Assembly: GCA_951812925.1 (NCBI GenBank)
Contig: OX638370.1
Coordinates: 111,490,897 to 111,554,896, forward strand
Reading direction: 5' to 3'
Source: Calliopum simillimum
Taxonomy: Eukaryota; Arthropoda; Insecta; Diptera; Lauxaniidae
Length of the DNA: 64,000 bases
The notes under the pieces were generated by a model. The model was not told where the DNA came from. It worked only from the letters and a program-made list of their open reading frames with translations, and did no database searches. Both the position numbers and the translations under genes were made by a program. Of this stretch, positions 1 through 13,651 are shown piece after piece; position 1 is the first letter of the stretch; each line of letters starts with the position of its first letter.

Positions 1-520
1 ATGCGAACGATGCACAAGGACGTTTTAATTCCATATAATTTGTACGAAATAGTCTTACTACAACAGGAAAGGAAACTTATTGCATTGAACTATTGTTGTA
101 ATTTCGTAATCATTAGATTTATACTCGTACATATTTGGAACTGTGTGATAATGAGCTCAAGATTTTTTTCGATGATGCATCCGACCCCGGTTCGCGTCAT
201 GATTCTTTTCTTTTGAATGTCAGGAAATTACGAATTCACTTTGAAGAAAACTAAAATACTTCAATATCAACATTTTTCACATTATTCCCTCACAAATTAT
301 TGTTGAAAAATTCTCAAAAAATAGAATAACATTTTCCCTATTTTTCAATTTCAAGATGCCTACTTTTTACGCAAAAATGTTTTTCAAATTTTCGAAGTTC
401 GTTTAGAACATGAGAAAAGTGAAAAAAGAGAATTTTCCCCAAATTTTTTTATTCAGAATATGAGAAAAGGGAAAAGTGAAAAAACTCCCAAGAAATTTTT
501 GTTTAGAATTGGCCTGAAAA

Positions 521-707
521 TGTATATAAACACCGAGACATACTCAAAAAATCGTTAAAAAATGAAAATGTCAAAAAAAAAAAAAACGGCTGGACGTTCG
601 ATTTCGCCGTTCGTGGATTTTGACACTAGAAGGGTCCCCCAACATTATCCCTGAAAAAAATCGCGGGTGGTATTTCAAAAAATTAAAATTTTTTAAAAAC
701 CACCGTG
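521..707. mobile_element. Solo terminal fragment of the CACGGTGG palindromic element
   Basis: This segment closely matches the right terminal arm of the 2.6-kb element at 40850-43495. It contains the AAAACGGCTGGACG stretch, GAAGGGTCCCCCAAC, ATCGCGGGTGGTATTTCAA and the end AAAACCACCGTG. No partner arm is seen nearby, so it is a half-element or a deletion product. Confidence 0.75.
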
Positions 708-1626
708 CGCTCTTATGTACCTATATTGTCTATATACTCCAATGATTCAAAACAAAATTTTTAAATTTTATATTCTTTTATTCATAATTTGAATCGAAAT
801 CAAAAATTCGTACATTAAATCTTTTTGCTTATATAAAAAAGAGATAAATTATGTTGAATAATTTTATTATCATAATTTTTGTGTTGCAGAACTTACGAAA
901 TATTTTTTGTGAATATATCTTAATAATTTTTTTTTTATTACATAATTAGAAATACGATATTTTATTGAGGGGACCGACCATTAGGACAACGATGTATGTA
1001 TTGCATACAAGTTCCATTAAGTGAAAGGAACTTACTTGAACAATGCCTTTGAAGTAATCCCCACACAAATTATATATTTTTTTTTTTTTAATAATAATGA
1101 TAAATATTTTATTTTTAATGTAAATATTCGTACTTTACCTAATTAAAAAAACAAAAAACAGTGTGAACTCCTGTATGTGTATAACATTTAAAACTTATGA
1201 TTTCTATGAAAGATTTGATAAAATCATGTGGTTTTAAATTATTTATGATAAAAATGAATGGAATTTATGCATATACAATTTTTGATTTATATATTTCATT
1301 TCTTTTTCTAGGGCTATAACTTTTTTTTATAATTACATACATTCATACTCCTATTTCAAGTATGGCTTCTTGACTATATTTTACATCTTTGAACGAACGC
1401 GAATTTTAACTTTATATGAATAAATATCATCTGTATACTTGTTGCTTATTCTCTTTCGATTTTATATATTTCTTTTATTTTTTTGTTTTCTTTTCTACGT
1501 ATCTTTTTAAATTTATTTCTTTGTCGCAATTTCACATTAAAACTGTATTTTCTGGGGACGAAAATTTGTGTCACCCTGGAAAAAAAATGTTCAACTTTTT
1601 TTAAAACTTTTCGTTTACTTTCATTG
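708..1626. other. AT-rich non-coding stretch, nothing recognised
   Basis: The stretch is AT-rich with poly-T and poly-A runs and no coding signal on either strand. It lies far downstream of the Src42A stop codon. Confidence 0.6.
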
Positions 1627-2277
1627 AGGGTATTCCTTAAAACGTGTAAATGCCTCGAAAAACTCGTGAACTCCTAAAAGTTGTCAAATTCGATGCAAAT
1701 TTGACAACTATTAAGAGTTAAAGATGTTTTCGAGGCATTTACACTTTTTAAGGAATACCCTAAATATAATGAGCGTATTTCGCAAAATGTATAAGTCCTT
1801 CGAAAACCTCATAAACTCGTAAAAGCTGTCAAAATTATATTCATGTCGTTTTTAAGTAGTTTTAGTTTTCTTCAACTAAAACAACTGTCGAATTTCCTTT
1901 CGTATCGCATAATTCATAATTTCTGTAATACAAAGGACATGATATGATAGTTGAAATTGCAATTACGATAATAACGGTGATTGCTTCGTTTTCCAAACAC
2001 TCGTCGTTCCAATATATTTTCGGACTACAAATTTAGAAACTAGACGACGATCGAAACTAAAACGACAATTAAACGCCAACGGGAATAAATAAGATTCAAA
2101 TTCAAAGTTTGACAGTTTGTTTTTCGAAGGATTTCACGTTGATTTGGACAGTTTGACTTATGAGGTTTTCCAGCGATTTGCACGTTTTGTGCAATACACT
2201 TAGGGTATTCCTTAAAACATGTAAATGCTTTGAAAAACTTGTAAGCTCGAAAGGCATTTACACCTTTTATGGAAAGC
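1627..2277. repeat. Composite nested fold-back repeat
   Basis: The left hairpin (1627-1761) pairs AGGGTATTCCTTAAAA and GTGTAAATGCCTCG with its inverted copy. A second, wider hairpin has arms near 1769-1828 and 2110-2193 (AAGTCCTTCGAAAACCTCAT and its inverse). A third small one at 2202-2277 again starts with AGGGTATTCCTTAAAA. Three inverted arms of one family in 650 bp suggest MITE-like insertions on top of each other. Confidence 0.7.
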
Positions 2278-2589
2278 ATAACTCAATATGTAGTATTTCA
2301 AGTTCTTGATTCTCTTGTTTTTAAAGTGATAAGCAAATAAAAGAAGTTTCCCAACTTTTTGCTTCTAAAATACTCCGGTCCTTTTATCGGGAGTTTGGTC
2401 GATTTATCAAATTAAATATTGCACCACGAATATCAACCTCTAATTAATAGGCAGAACTTCAGCCATGCACTTTATTTGTGCATTTAAGCGTTAGCAACTA
2501 ATTTGGCGAAACGCGCTTCAGATCAAATAGTTTATAACATCAGATTCAACTTAGCTATATAAATTCTATTTATATGAAAGTTTTTACTA

Positions 2590-2797
2590 CACTCTAAAAA
2601 AAATTGTATGAAATATAACACATTCTGTATAAAAAGGAAGTCACACAATACTGTGTAAAAAATTTCAATCCGAAATGTGTCAAATTCTCTTACAAATTTA
2701 TACATTTTTGAAAGAATGAATTTTTACTCAGTACTTTGTGGCTTCCATTTTTAGACAGAATGTGTGAAAATTTCACACAGTTTTTTTGAGACTGTAC
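2590..2797. mobile_element. Short MITE-like inverted repeat
   Basis: The imperfect ~24-bp ends CACTCTAAAAAAAATTG and the inverse of CACAGTTTTTTTGAGACTG bracket about 200 bp of AT-rich DNA. There is no coding content. Confidence 0.45.
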
Positions 2798-3515
2798 ACC
2801 GTTCTAAGTTAGATTACATAAATTTTAAATCAGACTTAACTTTTTTTATAATAAATTTTTTAAGATTTTTTCTTAATTTGAGTTCAGACACTATTCCTTA
2901 TCTGATGCTTGCTTTTATCAAATTTCGGACTTAGCTTTCGAAATGTTACACATGAAAAAAAAGAACAATTTCATATTTTTGGTTACCTAGCTAGATACAT
3001 ATCTTTGTACATATCTTTGCAAAAAACGTTTATCTAACCGAGAGTTTCAATATTCCAAATGTGTACTTCAAGTCACAACTCAGGAAAAAAGAGTAAACTA
3101 ATTTCGACTTTGCAAGAATACCGAAAATAAAAAGAAACTATTTCGTTTTGTATTTTGTTTAAATCAGACTGTTCCTGTTCCGTTGACTCCTTTCAAAATT
3201 TTAAACAAAGAACTTTCTTTTCCTCTCAAAAATATTTTGTGAGGTAAAAAGTTATTTTGTGATTAGTTCGATGCCCCTCATGCGAAAAGTAGGATGTTAA
3301 ATTTCGATGTCACAGACAAAAACTGTGATGATTCTTTGTTTAACGAAAACTAGGACATAATAAAAATTGGCGAAATGTTGGACGTTTGAAAATTTCGTCG
3401 AAAATTAGAATGTTTTATATTTTTTAACGGTTTCATAATGCATACATAATGAATCAGCCTACTTTTCGTCAGAAAGTGGTTAGAAAACCTACTCCACAAG
3501 ACCTCTTGAAACATA

Positions 3516-3863
3516 CAGGCCTGTTCCGTGATCCGTGTGGTTTCAATTACTTTTCGTTTAGGAGGCTTTTTCATGAAAATAGTGTCACACGACAAAAAGT
3601 ATAAGAAACTTTTTTGTGGGGAATTACAGGTTTTATAAATGACATTAATTGGCATTAAAGAAAAAGTAACCGCAAAAGTTCAACTTTATCGAATATTATC
3701 GAAACAGTTACTTCTTCGTAAATACAAATGAATATTATTTGTAGCACCTGTAATTCTCCACAAAAAAGATTCTAATACTTTTTATCGTGTGACTCACCAT
3801 TTTCATCAAAAAGCCTCCTAAGTGAAAAGTAAATGAAATCACGCGGACTACGGAACAGGCCTG
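3516..3863. mobile_element. Fold-back MITE with ~125-bp arms
   Basis: The arms CAGGCCTGTTCCGTGATCCG onward (3516-3640) and their inverse (3740-3863, ending CGGAACAGGCCTG) pair almost fully, including TTAGGAGGCTTTTTCATGAA. Only ~100 bp separate the arms. Confidence 0.8.
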
Positions 3864-3888
3864 ATGGTGTAACTTTTTTTACTCGCCA

Positions 3889-4071
3889 TTTTACACTGAA
3901 CTAAAGTATTTGTTAAAAAAATCAATGTTCAAATCTTCACTGTACACTGATTTTATTTTGACACTGCAGTACACTGTCTTCTTTTATTAGTGTCAAAAAA
4001 AAAACCTGTTTCTAACAAATACTTCACTGTACTGTATTTTATACAAACAAATACTTCAGGTCAGTGTAAAA
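3889..4071. mobile_element. MITE with TTTTACACTGA ends
   Basis: The inverted ends TTTTACACTGAACTAAAGTA and TACTTCAGGTCAGTGTAAAA flank ~140 bp with internal copies of ACAAATACTTCA. A further solo copy of the end lies at 4312-4345. It abuts the fold-back element at 3516-3863. Confidence 0.6.
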
Positions 4072-4345
4072 CGTGCGAATAGATTAACTACAATAAAATT
4101 TGTGATGTGGTAATACTTGCATGTTGCAACGGATTGGTAACCCAGGATTGCGTAGCTTCCATACATTTTCGAGAGCGTAAACTAAAGTAGAATTTTCTAG
4201 TGTACACTACAACTACAGTACATGTACTGAACTGAAGCAAGTCAAACAAGACAGGTCTGTGCAGTATTTGTTTTTCTAGTTTCACACCCAAATGCTGTCA
4301 AGACATTTGCACGTGACACTGAACTGAAGTATTTGTTAAAAAAAA

Positions 4346-5429
4346 CGGCTAAAAGACATAACGTATCTTGAAACTGTTACAAGACGCCCTACATTTCGAC
4401 ATAAAACTTTGAAATATCTTCCTTTTCGTAATATATAATGAAACACTCTACGTGAAATGTCCTCCTTTTCGCCGCAAGAATCAACGACAACCTAGTTTTC
4501 GTAAGATCAATGAATCATCCTACTTCTCGTATGGACCATCGAGTTGTAGTTTTAATGATACATTATGGGCAATTATTTTTAATTCGTAAAATAGCTAATA
4601 TTTTAGTCTTTTTCATAGAACATACGCAGAGCTAAAACAATTTGCAAAACTATTCATATCATTTCCAATTTATTGAGTACAAAACAGCCAAGATTTTGTT
4701 TTGTTTTTTGTCTGTAAAAGTAGTTTATTCAATAATAAATTGTGTTTTTTGTTCTAAAATTAATTAAATTATTATTAAACATAACATGTGTAAATAAATT
4801 TATATTGATGTTTTTGTAGCGTAATTTTGCAATGAATGAAACAGAAATGTTTTGAAAAAAAAAATTTATTTTTTTTTTCTCTTAACTAAAAATTATTTTT
4901 TTAATAAAATATATATAAAAATGTATGCAAAAATTTTAAATTTAAAAGTTAATTTTTGCTTTAATATAATAAGTATAAAGGGTGACTTTATATGCAAGTG
5001 TTGCGTGTATAAATATTTGTTTATTTATATAAATAATAATACATTTAAAAAATGTTGCTTTAATTGTAGAAAAGTAATAAGTGAGAAATATTTGTATAAT
5101 TATAGCATAAGTTGTTTTTCTTTTTTTAAGTATAAGAATGATTATAAAAAAAAATAATATTAATATAAAGAGAAAAAATAAAAATAAAAAAAAAAATACA
5201 AATTAAATTAAAAAGTTTTATATAAATTGCATTTTTAAATACATATTGTTATAATAATCTAAGTTGTTTTTCAATTATTTTTTTATATTAAATTTATTTG
5301 ATTTACGTTCAGTGTGTGATTTATATTCTGTTGTAATTATTGTTGCGATTGTGTTGGTTTTCTCTCTTCATATACTGAATATTTGACCAAGTTCTTAAAT
5401 AGTCAGAAAAATTAATTTAAAATAGTTTC
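4346..5429. other. Very AT-rich stretch, no gene
   Basis: The region holds long A/T runs. A 101-codon plus-strand open frame at 4852-5157 is almost all Phe, Lys, Ile, Asn and Tyr and reflects base composition. Nothing coding is recognised. Confidence 0.6.
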
Positions 5430-5432
5430 ATT

Positions 5433-6003
5433 AGCCGTATGCACGATCTTGTTGCATCGTAGCAAATGCAAATTTGCAAGAGTAAATAACTGTGAGCATA
5501 CACTATTGCAAATTGCTATTGCAAATGTTTCAGAACAGCTGTTTTTTGTTTTGCTGTCAAATACTTTTTGAATTTAAAATTTCTTTGATATCATATTTTG
5601 ATTTAAAAGAAATTTTACTGAATGATTGTGCGTTATTTAGAAAAAACCACAATTTTATTAATTACATGCATATATGTATTTTGTACAATCAAAAATCTAT
5701 GTAAATTAAACCAAAACGAAATAATTTAAATTTAATTCTATTTGTTTACATTTTAATTTCAATTTGTGACAAAAACGGTTGTCAAAAGTATAAAAGTCAG
5801 TAAGCAATTGTGCCAATCACAAATGAAAAAAAAATAAAATCAGTCACAATAGACTATTGGAAATCAATCGTGCAATAGGTTTTTGTCTTGCAAATTTGGT
5901 CTAGCTTACAAGACTCTTGCTTTTGAAAATTCAATAGAATTTGTTTTTGTAATTTGAAATAATTTTGCATTTGCTACGATGCAACAAGATCGTGAATACG
6001 GCT
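5433..6003. mobile_element. 571-bp inverted-repeat element with 3-bp ATT target duplication
   Basis: The ~42-bp inverted ends AGCCGTATGCACGATCTTGT and ACAAGATCGTGAATACGGCT carry CATCGTAGCAAATGCAAA further in. The flanks are ATT (5430-5432) and ATT (6004-6006). There is no transposase frame. A 3-bp duplication fits Harbinger- or CACTA-type DNA transposons, but the superfamily is not assigned. Confidence 0.8.
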
Positions 6004-6089
6004 ATTAATTTCATCATGCGAAGCATCATTAAATATTTTTGTTTTATAATTTAATTTGTTGCTTTTCTGAAGTTGTTTTAAAAACTATT

Positions 6090-6205
6090 TATGGAGTGTT
6101 GTTGTTGTTGCTACTACTACTGCTGTTAGTGTTGTTGCGGTTTTGTTTTTCATCACTACGACAGCATTTGTTGTTGAAGTTGTTGGTCGATGATGTGGTT
6201 GTCAT
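6090..6205 (-). repeat. Triplet-rich stretch just 3' of the Src42A stop
   Basis: On the plus strand this is GTT/CTA/CTG triplet-rich DNA (GTTGTTGTTGCTACTACTAC and similar), i.e. CAA/TAG/CAG in the transcript. It starts about 25 nt after the stop codon and is probably 3' UTR. The plus-strand open frame across it is a low-complexity artefact. Confidence 0.6.
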
Positions 6206-6229
6206 CGTTGTTGGAAGTATAAGCATTTA

Positions 6230-6438
6230 TCAGTAAGCCTGCGCCTCTTTATAATCACTCTGGTCTGATGTATAGAAATCTTCAAGTTTCCATTGTAATG
6301 TCTCGAATGTAGGTCGTCGCATTGGATCCTTATGCCAGCATTCTAACATTATCTCATATAGGCGTGGTTCACAATTTGGTGGAATTGGCATGCGATAGCC
6401 ATGTTCTACTTGTGTTAATACTTCAGCGTTTGTCATGC
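6230..6438 (-). CDS. Src42A: Src42A last coding exon: C-lobe and regulatory tail
   Basis: This is the terminal coding exon, ending at TGA (6232-6230). It encodes [18 protein letters not shown], the C-lobe helices, and the tail SDYKEAQAY. The Tyr of DYKEAQ (1862) is the site that Csk-type kinases phosphorylate to close Src proteins. It is followed by a GTT/TAC triplet-repeat stretch that is probably 3' UTR. Confidence 0.97.
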
Positions 6439-6466
6439 CTGATAAAAAATATAAATAAAATTTTCA

Positions 6467-6706
<240 letters not shown>

Positions 6707-6741
6707 TTATACAAATTGTATTTAGAGCTCTAATTGGAGTG

Positions 6742-7300
6742 GTGTCAGCGTTTCAAAATCACTAAGTGGGGTGTCACACGAAGGCCACTTCGAGTTTGTA
6801 GGCAAACGGAGGGAAATGAAAAGCACCAATTCCCTCCACTTACCTACAAATTTGACGTGCCCTACGTGCCCTTCGTGTGACTTCTCTATAAGCTAAGCGC
6901 TTTCTGCGTAGAATTTTGAATCGTCTACAACAAACACAATATTTTAATAATTTTCTAAATTTCTCGGAATTACAACACCCATGAAAAATTGTTTTTGTGT
7001 TTCTTTGTTCATACACACAAGAATCAAACTCAAAGTAGATGCGTTGTAGTGGATCATCAGTCGTTGTTGTTGTTTTATGTCGGTTGCGTAGGAAAAAAAC
7101 AACAAAAACCCGTTTTTCATGGGTGTTGTAATTCCGAGAAATTTTGAAAATTATTGAAATATTGTGTTTGTTGTAGACGAGCCAAAAAAACAACAAAAAC
7201 CATTTTCATGGTTGTAGTTCAAAGAAATTTGTATAATATTGAAATATTGTGTTTGCTGTAGGCGATTCAAAATTGGCTAACTTTTGTGCTACGCTGACAC
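6742..7300. mobile_element. MITE with GTGTCAGCGT ends in a Src42A intron
   Basis: The perfect 10-bp ends GTGTCAGCGT and ACGCTGACAC lie inside the intron between the activation-loop and catalytic-loop exons. The interior contains inverted copies of AACACCCATGAAAAATTG and CTCGGAATTACAACA. Related sequence is in the element at 8722-9840. Confidence 0.75.
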
Positions 7301-7368
7301 TCTCAATTTATGCAATAGCTTATAATTTATATATTCGTAAACAAACATGAAATTTCACATAAAACTCA

Positions 7369-7557
<189 letters not shown>

Positions 7558-7605
7558 TTAAACTGCAAATACTGGCCAACAAAAAACTACAGCCAATCAA
7601 AGCTA

Positions 7606-8036
<431 letters not shown>

Positions 8037-8721
8037 CTAAATTTCAAGTGAAAGAAACAAAAGAGCAAAAACAAAAATGGATTAAATTGAGTGCATTTAC
8101 AGTGTAAGCTTAGCGAATATAAAACACACACATATATAAATTAGCTAAAAGCTTTTCATTGGTTTTCATAGTAAATTTGTGTGTTTTACTTTGTGTGGTT
8201 TTAGGAGCGCACAAAAATTGTATGAGTGTTAAAAATGTTCTGTGTGAGTGGTTGTGGTTGTGGCATGTGGACATGTAGAGCATGTATTTTAAAAGCAGAT
8301 TTGTTTAAATCAAACTTATTTTCAAGTCTAGTGGGCTATGTGTGTGGTTTGTGGGTGAATCCAGTGTTGTTGTGTAGATGAATTGCCAATTATTTGGATG
8401 AAGATGATAGCATACATTTTGGTGTATTTACAAACGTCTATTGCAATTAGGTTAAATTCATAAAATTTCCTTTTAATAAAGACTGTGTGCGATTTCTATA
8501 GACACTAATGCTGCGTTCGAAGTTTTTAGTTTAATTCTTGAATTCTAAAGTTGAAATTTCCTAGTAAGTTTTTAGGCTTGTACTACACGCTAGGGGTACA
8601 AATAATGCTAGCTGGGTAGTCGATCTGTTTTTGGAGGAATTTCATAGTCAGCTCAAATAATATTTCATTTATTACCTTTAGTCTATGGAGTCACATAAAG
8701 GATATATAATGTATATCAAGG

Positions 8722-9840
8722 ATGTCAGCGTAGAACAAAAGTGTGCCTATTTTGGCTCGCCTACAACAAACACAATATTTCAATATTTTTTAAATTTCTC
8801 GGAACTACAACAACGACTGATGATTCACGACTTCAACTTTGAGTTCGACTTTTATGCATATCGGCATTTCCGCCAAAACCTCCACCGTGAGCCAAAAATT
8901 TAAATCATCATATCTCTGAAACTATTTAGTGTACATGAATGAGATTTGGTTCTTATGTAAAAAGACAAATAATGTGTAGTCGGAAAAATGGGTGTATCAC
9001 GCCCTATGAGTTTTAATACATGTATACAGAGCGCCAGGACAAATAATATTCCATCGGAAAATGGGCGATGCCACGCCCCTAAAAAAGGAAATTCATAATT
9101 TATGAGATTTCGTACACATGTTAAAATAATAGGAACAAATGACAACCTTCGAACAAATTTGGTGATGCCACGTCAACTTAGCAATATAAGGTGATCCAAC
9201 ATTCACTGGGAAATCCTGGCTTTTTGAAACATTTTCAATTTAAAATTTGTATGGTGGAAAAAATGTCATGTTCAAATTGTCACGTATCGATTCAGATTAT
9301 GATCAAAATAAAGAAAAGTCCAGAAGATATTTGAATCAAACAAAATACATTATAAAGAAACATTATTGCATAAGATTCTAAAATGAGTCGCACTAAAAAA
9401 TTCTGACTTGTTTCGCTGAATTCTGGCTTTCTTTGAATAGGCACGAAAACTACTTCTATTTTTGTCACGTTCGTTTTGTGTCTTTTTTTGCGTGTATCTT
9501 GGAACCAGGACTTCAACTGCTATTAAAGTTAGCACTAATTATAGTGCTTAAGTAAAAACTAAAATAAAAATATGTTTTACTTCCACTTTTCTTGCACGTT
9601 AAATGTGCCACGTTCGTCATCTGGGAAATTCCCATATGAAACAAAAAAAAAAAAAACAACAAAAACAATTTTTCATGGCTGTTATAATTCCGAGAAATTT
9701 TTAAAATTATTAAAATATTGTGTTTGTTTTAGACGTGCCAAAAACTATTTTTCATGGGTGTTGGTAGTTCTGAGAAATTTGAAAAATATTGAAATGCGAG
9801 CCAAAATTCTACACTGACTATGATTTTAAAACGCTGACAC
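8722..9840. mobile_element. Longer GTGTCAGCGT-family element (1.1 kb)
   Basis: It starts ATGTCAGCGTAGAAC and ends TTTAAAACGCTGACAC, as in the shorter copy at 6742-7300, and shares AACAAACACAATATTT and TTTCTCGGAA stretches. Its middle (8903-9180) carries another dispersed repeat, ACATGAATGAGATTTGGT with CACGCCC boxes, also seen at 33540-33690. There is no intact frame. Confidence 0.65.
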
Positions 9841-10659
9841 CCCCCTTGATGTATGTTGTAGTTTTTGTATTTTAGAGCACCAGAATTATTTTACTTCACT
9901 TTTTGAGGGGGTTAGAATGACAATGGAGAAAGTTAAAAAATATGGTAAATGCTAATGATTTTTTTTTTTTTTTTTTATGTGACATAATAATCGGTTATTT
10001 GATTGATGTCGTTTTCTCCACTTAATGTCATCAAATCTACACTATCAAGTAAACTTTTCGTGAAAATAGAACACAGTATTTATTCATTTCTTACAAAATG
10101 TCAGCCAATTCATATTATATCATTACTTTTGCACATTGAATGGACTTATTCCATTGGCATCTTTACCCCCTCATTTGTTTAACACAAAAGTTTAGAAAAA
10201 AAAAAAAAATAGTAAATGAAAAAACTGACTTTGGTTTCATATTTTAGTTTCATTTTCTACCGAACAAGATCTTCAGTAGGCTTGGCTTTCTGTCGATATG
10301 AAAGTTTCCAAACTTACTATATTCTGCGATTATTTTTGTATCCCATTACGCAAAAATTTAAAAAAACTTAGGCAAAAGGATTAGCATAATAAGCTTGAAA
10401 AGTCTCCTTCATAAATTCTGCTGATGATTTTGTTTGAAGTCAAGTGAAACTGTAGAAGCTAACATATCGGAACTTTTAATTTTATTGTATAGTTCGATTA
10501 AAAGATCTAAAATGGTGTTCAAATAAGATGGATCAATCGCAATAGCGTAGATTTTTCATTTACTAAATTCGTCAGCATTAGTATTTAAAAAAACAAAACT
10601 TAAAATTTGATTTTATTTCGAATTTACGTGCTAATTTAAAAAAATAACATATGCCTTAA

Positions 10660-10804
10660 CCCTTTAACGACGAAAGGCAAGTATGTTTGGCAACTTCCTA
10701 TTTGTTTAGATGATGAAAGTGTTGTTAGGCTCCATGAAATAGATTTTGACAAAAATTTTTCTTTTGAAATCGCTTCGAGTTTTTGCACTTTGTCGTTAAA
10801 GGGT
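10660..10804. mobile_element. 145-bp MITE flanked by TTAA (piggyBac-like), copy 1
   Basis: The ends are CCCTTTAACGAC and GTCGTTAAAGGG, flanked on both sides by TTAA (10656-10659 and 10805-10808). CCC-type ends and TTAA target duplication are typical of piggyBac-mobilised MITEs. A second copy is at 16632-16770. Confidence 0.85.
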
Positions 10805-10808
10805 TAAC

Positions 10809-12846
10809 TTGTTGTGGACAATGTTTAGTGAAGCATTGCACTGCAACGTCATTTACTGATATGTATATATAGCACGCCAATAATATAACATGTTTCAATT
10901 AAATCCATTGAGATAAACAAAACTTTGTCATTAATGCTTAATTTATTTATTTTCCGCTCGAGTAGAGACATGTTAAAAACAATTTAATTTAAAATTGCAT
11001 GAATTAACATATTTTAATGAACATTACATACGATATGTATGTAAGTAGTAGGTTTATGTTGATTTTATTTAATGAAACACACGAGGAATTCAATCAGTAG
11101 AGGTATAAATTGAAATGAGTGACAGGTGCGCACGCAGCAAAGGTAGTAACATACATAAGTAATTATGTATGTATGAATAAATTACATACATACGAGTATA
11201 TATGTGTCTGAATAAATATGTACGCATGCAAAAATTTAATGTTATTAAGTTTGTTTTTCGCATAATTAGCAGTTGTTTTGATAGCACAACATCAATATTA
11301 CAAAATTTCCCCCTGCAGCTGTCTGCTGCACTGTCATGTGGCTTTCAACTACTCCTCAATCAAATGGGATGGTATCAATATGTAATAATAAAATGCAATT
11401 TGATTTGATTGCTATCATACTTGTTATCATAATTAGTTTTTATTAATTTATTGAATTCAATTGCTAATGATTTATCAGTGTTGAATAAGAGACATATAAT
11501 ATTATGATAACGAATAGTACAAATGTATTTGCAAAATACACGTGCAAAGGGAGTTATTCTTTAATAGGTCTAACAAAAGCTAAATGTTATTTTCCAAACT
11601 GATTGACTAATTACAAAGTTTTTGCCTGATTGTATTAGATCAATTAGCAGTTTTCAGTATTAAACCAAAACTGCACACCCTTCATTTAGATGCCTAAAAG
11701 TATGCTACATTTCTATGCCTACAAATATAATAGCATTTATAGTATGAAAAAATTATTTTCCTGATGAGAGAGATTGCCCTACCATATTTTTATGATTGGT
11801 AACTAAATTATTCTTGTAGAGTAGCAGCTTTTTTGTATAAAAAACCAAGATTCTGCATTAGAGCAAATAAGCTTTATTTTTTCATCCCCAAAAATATGCA
11901 AGGGTATTTTACAAACATATATTTTTAGGAATCAAAATGTAAGCAATTTCTTTAGAATGTTCAATAAATTAAGATTTTAAACAAAAAAATTAAAACTATT
12001 AGACAAAAGTGAAATAAAACAGAAAAAAAAAAAACAACAGCGATTATGGGAAATTTTGGTACTAGCTGAATAAAACGAGTACAGTACAGAGTATACGTTA
12101 TATTTGAATTTGACTGATTTTTGGTGATATTGGTAGATAAATTTATATATATGTATATATAGTTGCTGTAGTATGGTGTTTGCAATTTGTTACAAAAACA
12201 ATTCCTACCTCAAAAATACCCACAAATTGGTTTGACTTGATTTCATTGAGAAATGTTATCACAATAAAAAAAAATTAGAAATAAAAGGAAAATTGTAGTA
12301 AAACAATTTTTAAATAATGTTTGGATATAAAAAAGAGAGTTAATTATTTGAAACACAAGTGAAAAAGGGGTAACCAAAAGAGTAAAATGAAAATTTCAAT
12401 AAAAATTTAAAATACTATTTAACTATTTCGGCAAAATATAACAATGACAAAACAAGGACTATTAATTAAAATTTTGTACATAAATTCGTAAATTGTCGAA
12501 ACAATTTTGTAGCACATTTTAAGAGCATTCAAATGTAGATAGATCTTTATTTGTCACCATTTTATTTTGTCAGCAAGTTATCGTAAAAAAAAATGTATAA
12601 AAATGTTAAAACAATTTAAGTATGTAACTTTCAGATGTGTCATGAGGATGATGTCTCTGATGTACTCAAAAATTACATTTTGTATGAGTGTCAAATGTAG
12701 TGATGATGTGGCGCTATAAAATATGCTTTAATACAATAAAAATATGCATAATTGTTAAATAAAAATGTTTAAAACTAATGCCTTTAAATCATAAGAGTTA
12801 TACAATTCAATGTATTGTAAGAGTTTATAATGAAATTCTTTTTTAC
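10809..12846. other. Intron sequence, nothing firm
   Basis: This is AT-rich intron of Src42A between the end of the SH2 and the kinase linker exons. It holds short ATGTATGTA microsatellites near 11030-11220 and no coding or repeat structure that I can define. Confidence 0.55.
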
Positions 12847-12925
12847 CTGTACACATGGTTTACATAAATTAACACACAAGCCATCGGAATCCTTGGAATA
12901 ATGTTCAACGAGTTCTTGAAGTGTT
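12847..12925 (-). CDS. Src42A: Src42A coding exon: SH2 domain, end
   Basis: This exon encodes RTLQELVEHYSKDSDGL and then CVNLCKPCVQ, the last helix and strand of the SH2 domain. The acceptor is TTACAG|A and the donor CAG|GTAAAA. It ends in phase 0, so the next exon starts at a codon boundary. The 4.8-kb intron that follows holds two repeats with GTGTCAGCGT or TTAA ends. Confidence 0.95.
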
Positions 12926-12995
12926 CTGTAATGATGAAAAAACATAAATTTGAATAAATTTTTTTCTTATAAAGTTAAATTTTTAAATGACCAAC

Positions 12996-13080
12996 CTGAA
13001 TGTTGTGCGTCGTGCAATGAAGAAGCCACCTTCATCTAATTGTCTGATGCGGTAATGTTTCACTGTATCACCATCACGTA
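12996..13080 (-). CDS. Src42A: Src42A coding exon: SH2 domain, middle
   Basis: The exon encodes VRDGDTVKHYRIRQLDEGG and then FFIARRTTF, the central SH2 sheet including the His and Arg of KHYRIRQ. The acceptor is TATAG|TA, which completes the Val split from the previous exon. The donor is CAG|GTTGGT, a weaker site than its neighbours. It leaves after two bases of an Arg codon. Confidence 0.95.
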
Positions 13081-13651
13081 CTATATGGAAAGAAGGATTA
13101 AAAATTTATTTTGTTTGCATATTTATGTTAGAAATACGAATAGCATTTTCAGCTGTTTTTTTTTTAATTGTTTGTCAATTCCGAAGGGACTCTCCACGTA
13201 GAATCCGAATTCGAGGTCAGAATTGGCCCATCAGCTCAAAATTTTGAGATATTTTAGGTTAAGAACACGAATATTGTTATTTATATTCAAAATAAGCCCT
13301 TGAAAGCTGTCTTACAATGCTGCCTTCAGAAGATATGGCTGATTTAAGATGACATCATCAAATCCTATATAGCGACTAAAACAACTGAGGGTATGGATTT
13401 CGTGATATCCATAACTTTTTAAAGAAATATCGTATAAAACTTTTCAAGTGCTCATTTTGAAGGAAAAGAGAAGTAATACATGATAAGTTAGGTAAAAAAA
13501 ACACGTGTTTTTAACCTCAAATATCCCAAAATTTACAGCTGATAGGCCGATTATGACCTTGGATTCGGATTCTACGCAGAAAGTTCATTCAGAAATTACC
13601 CTCAGCTGCCCTGTAACAAAATCATCGTTTCACTGTGTAGTAATTTAAATT

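Noticed and set aside
4852..5157. A 101-codon plus-strand frame
   Set aside because: It is AT-composition artefact, dominated by Phe, Lys, Ile, Asn and Tyr with no domain or start context.
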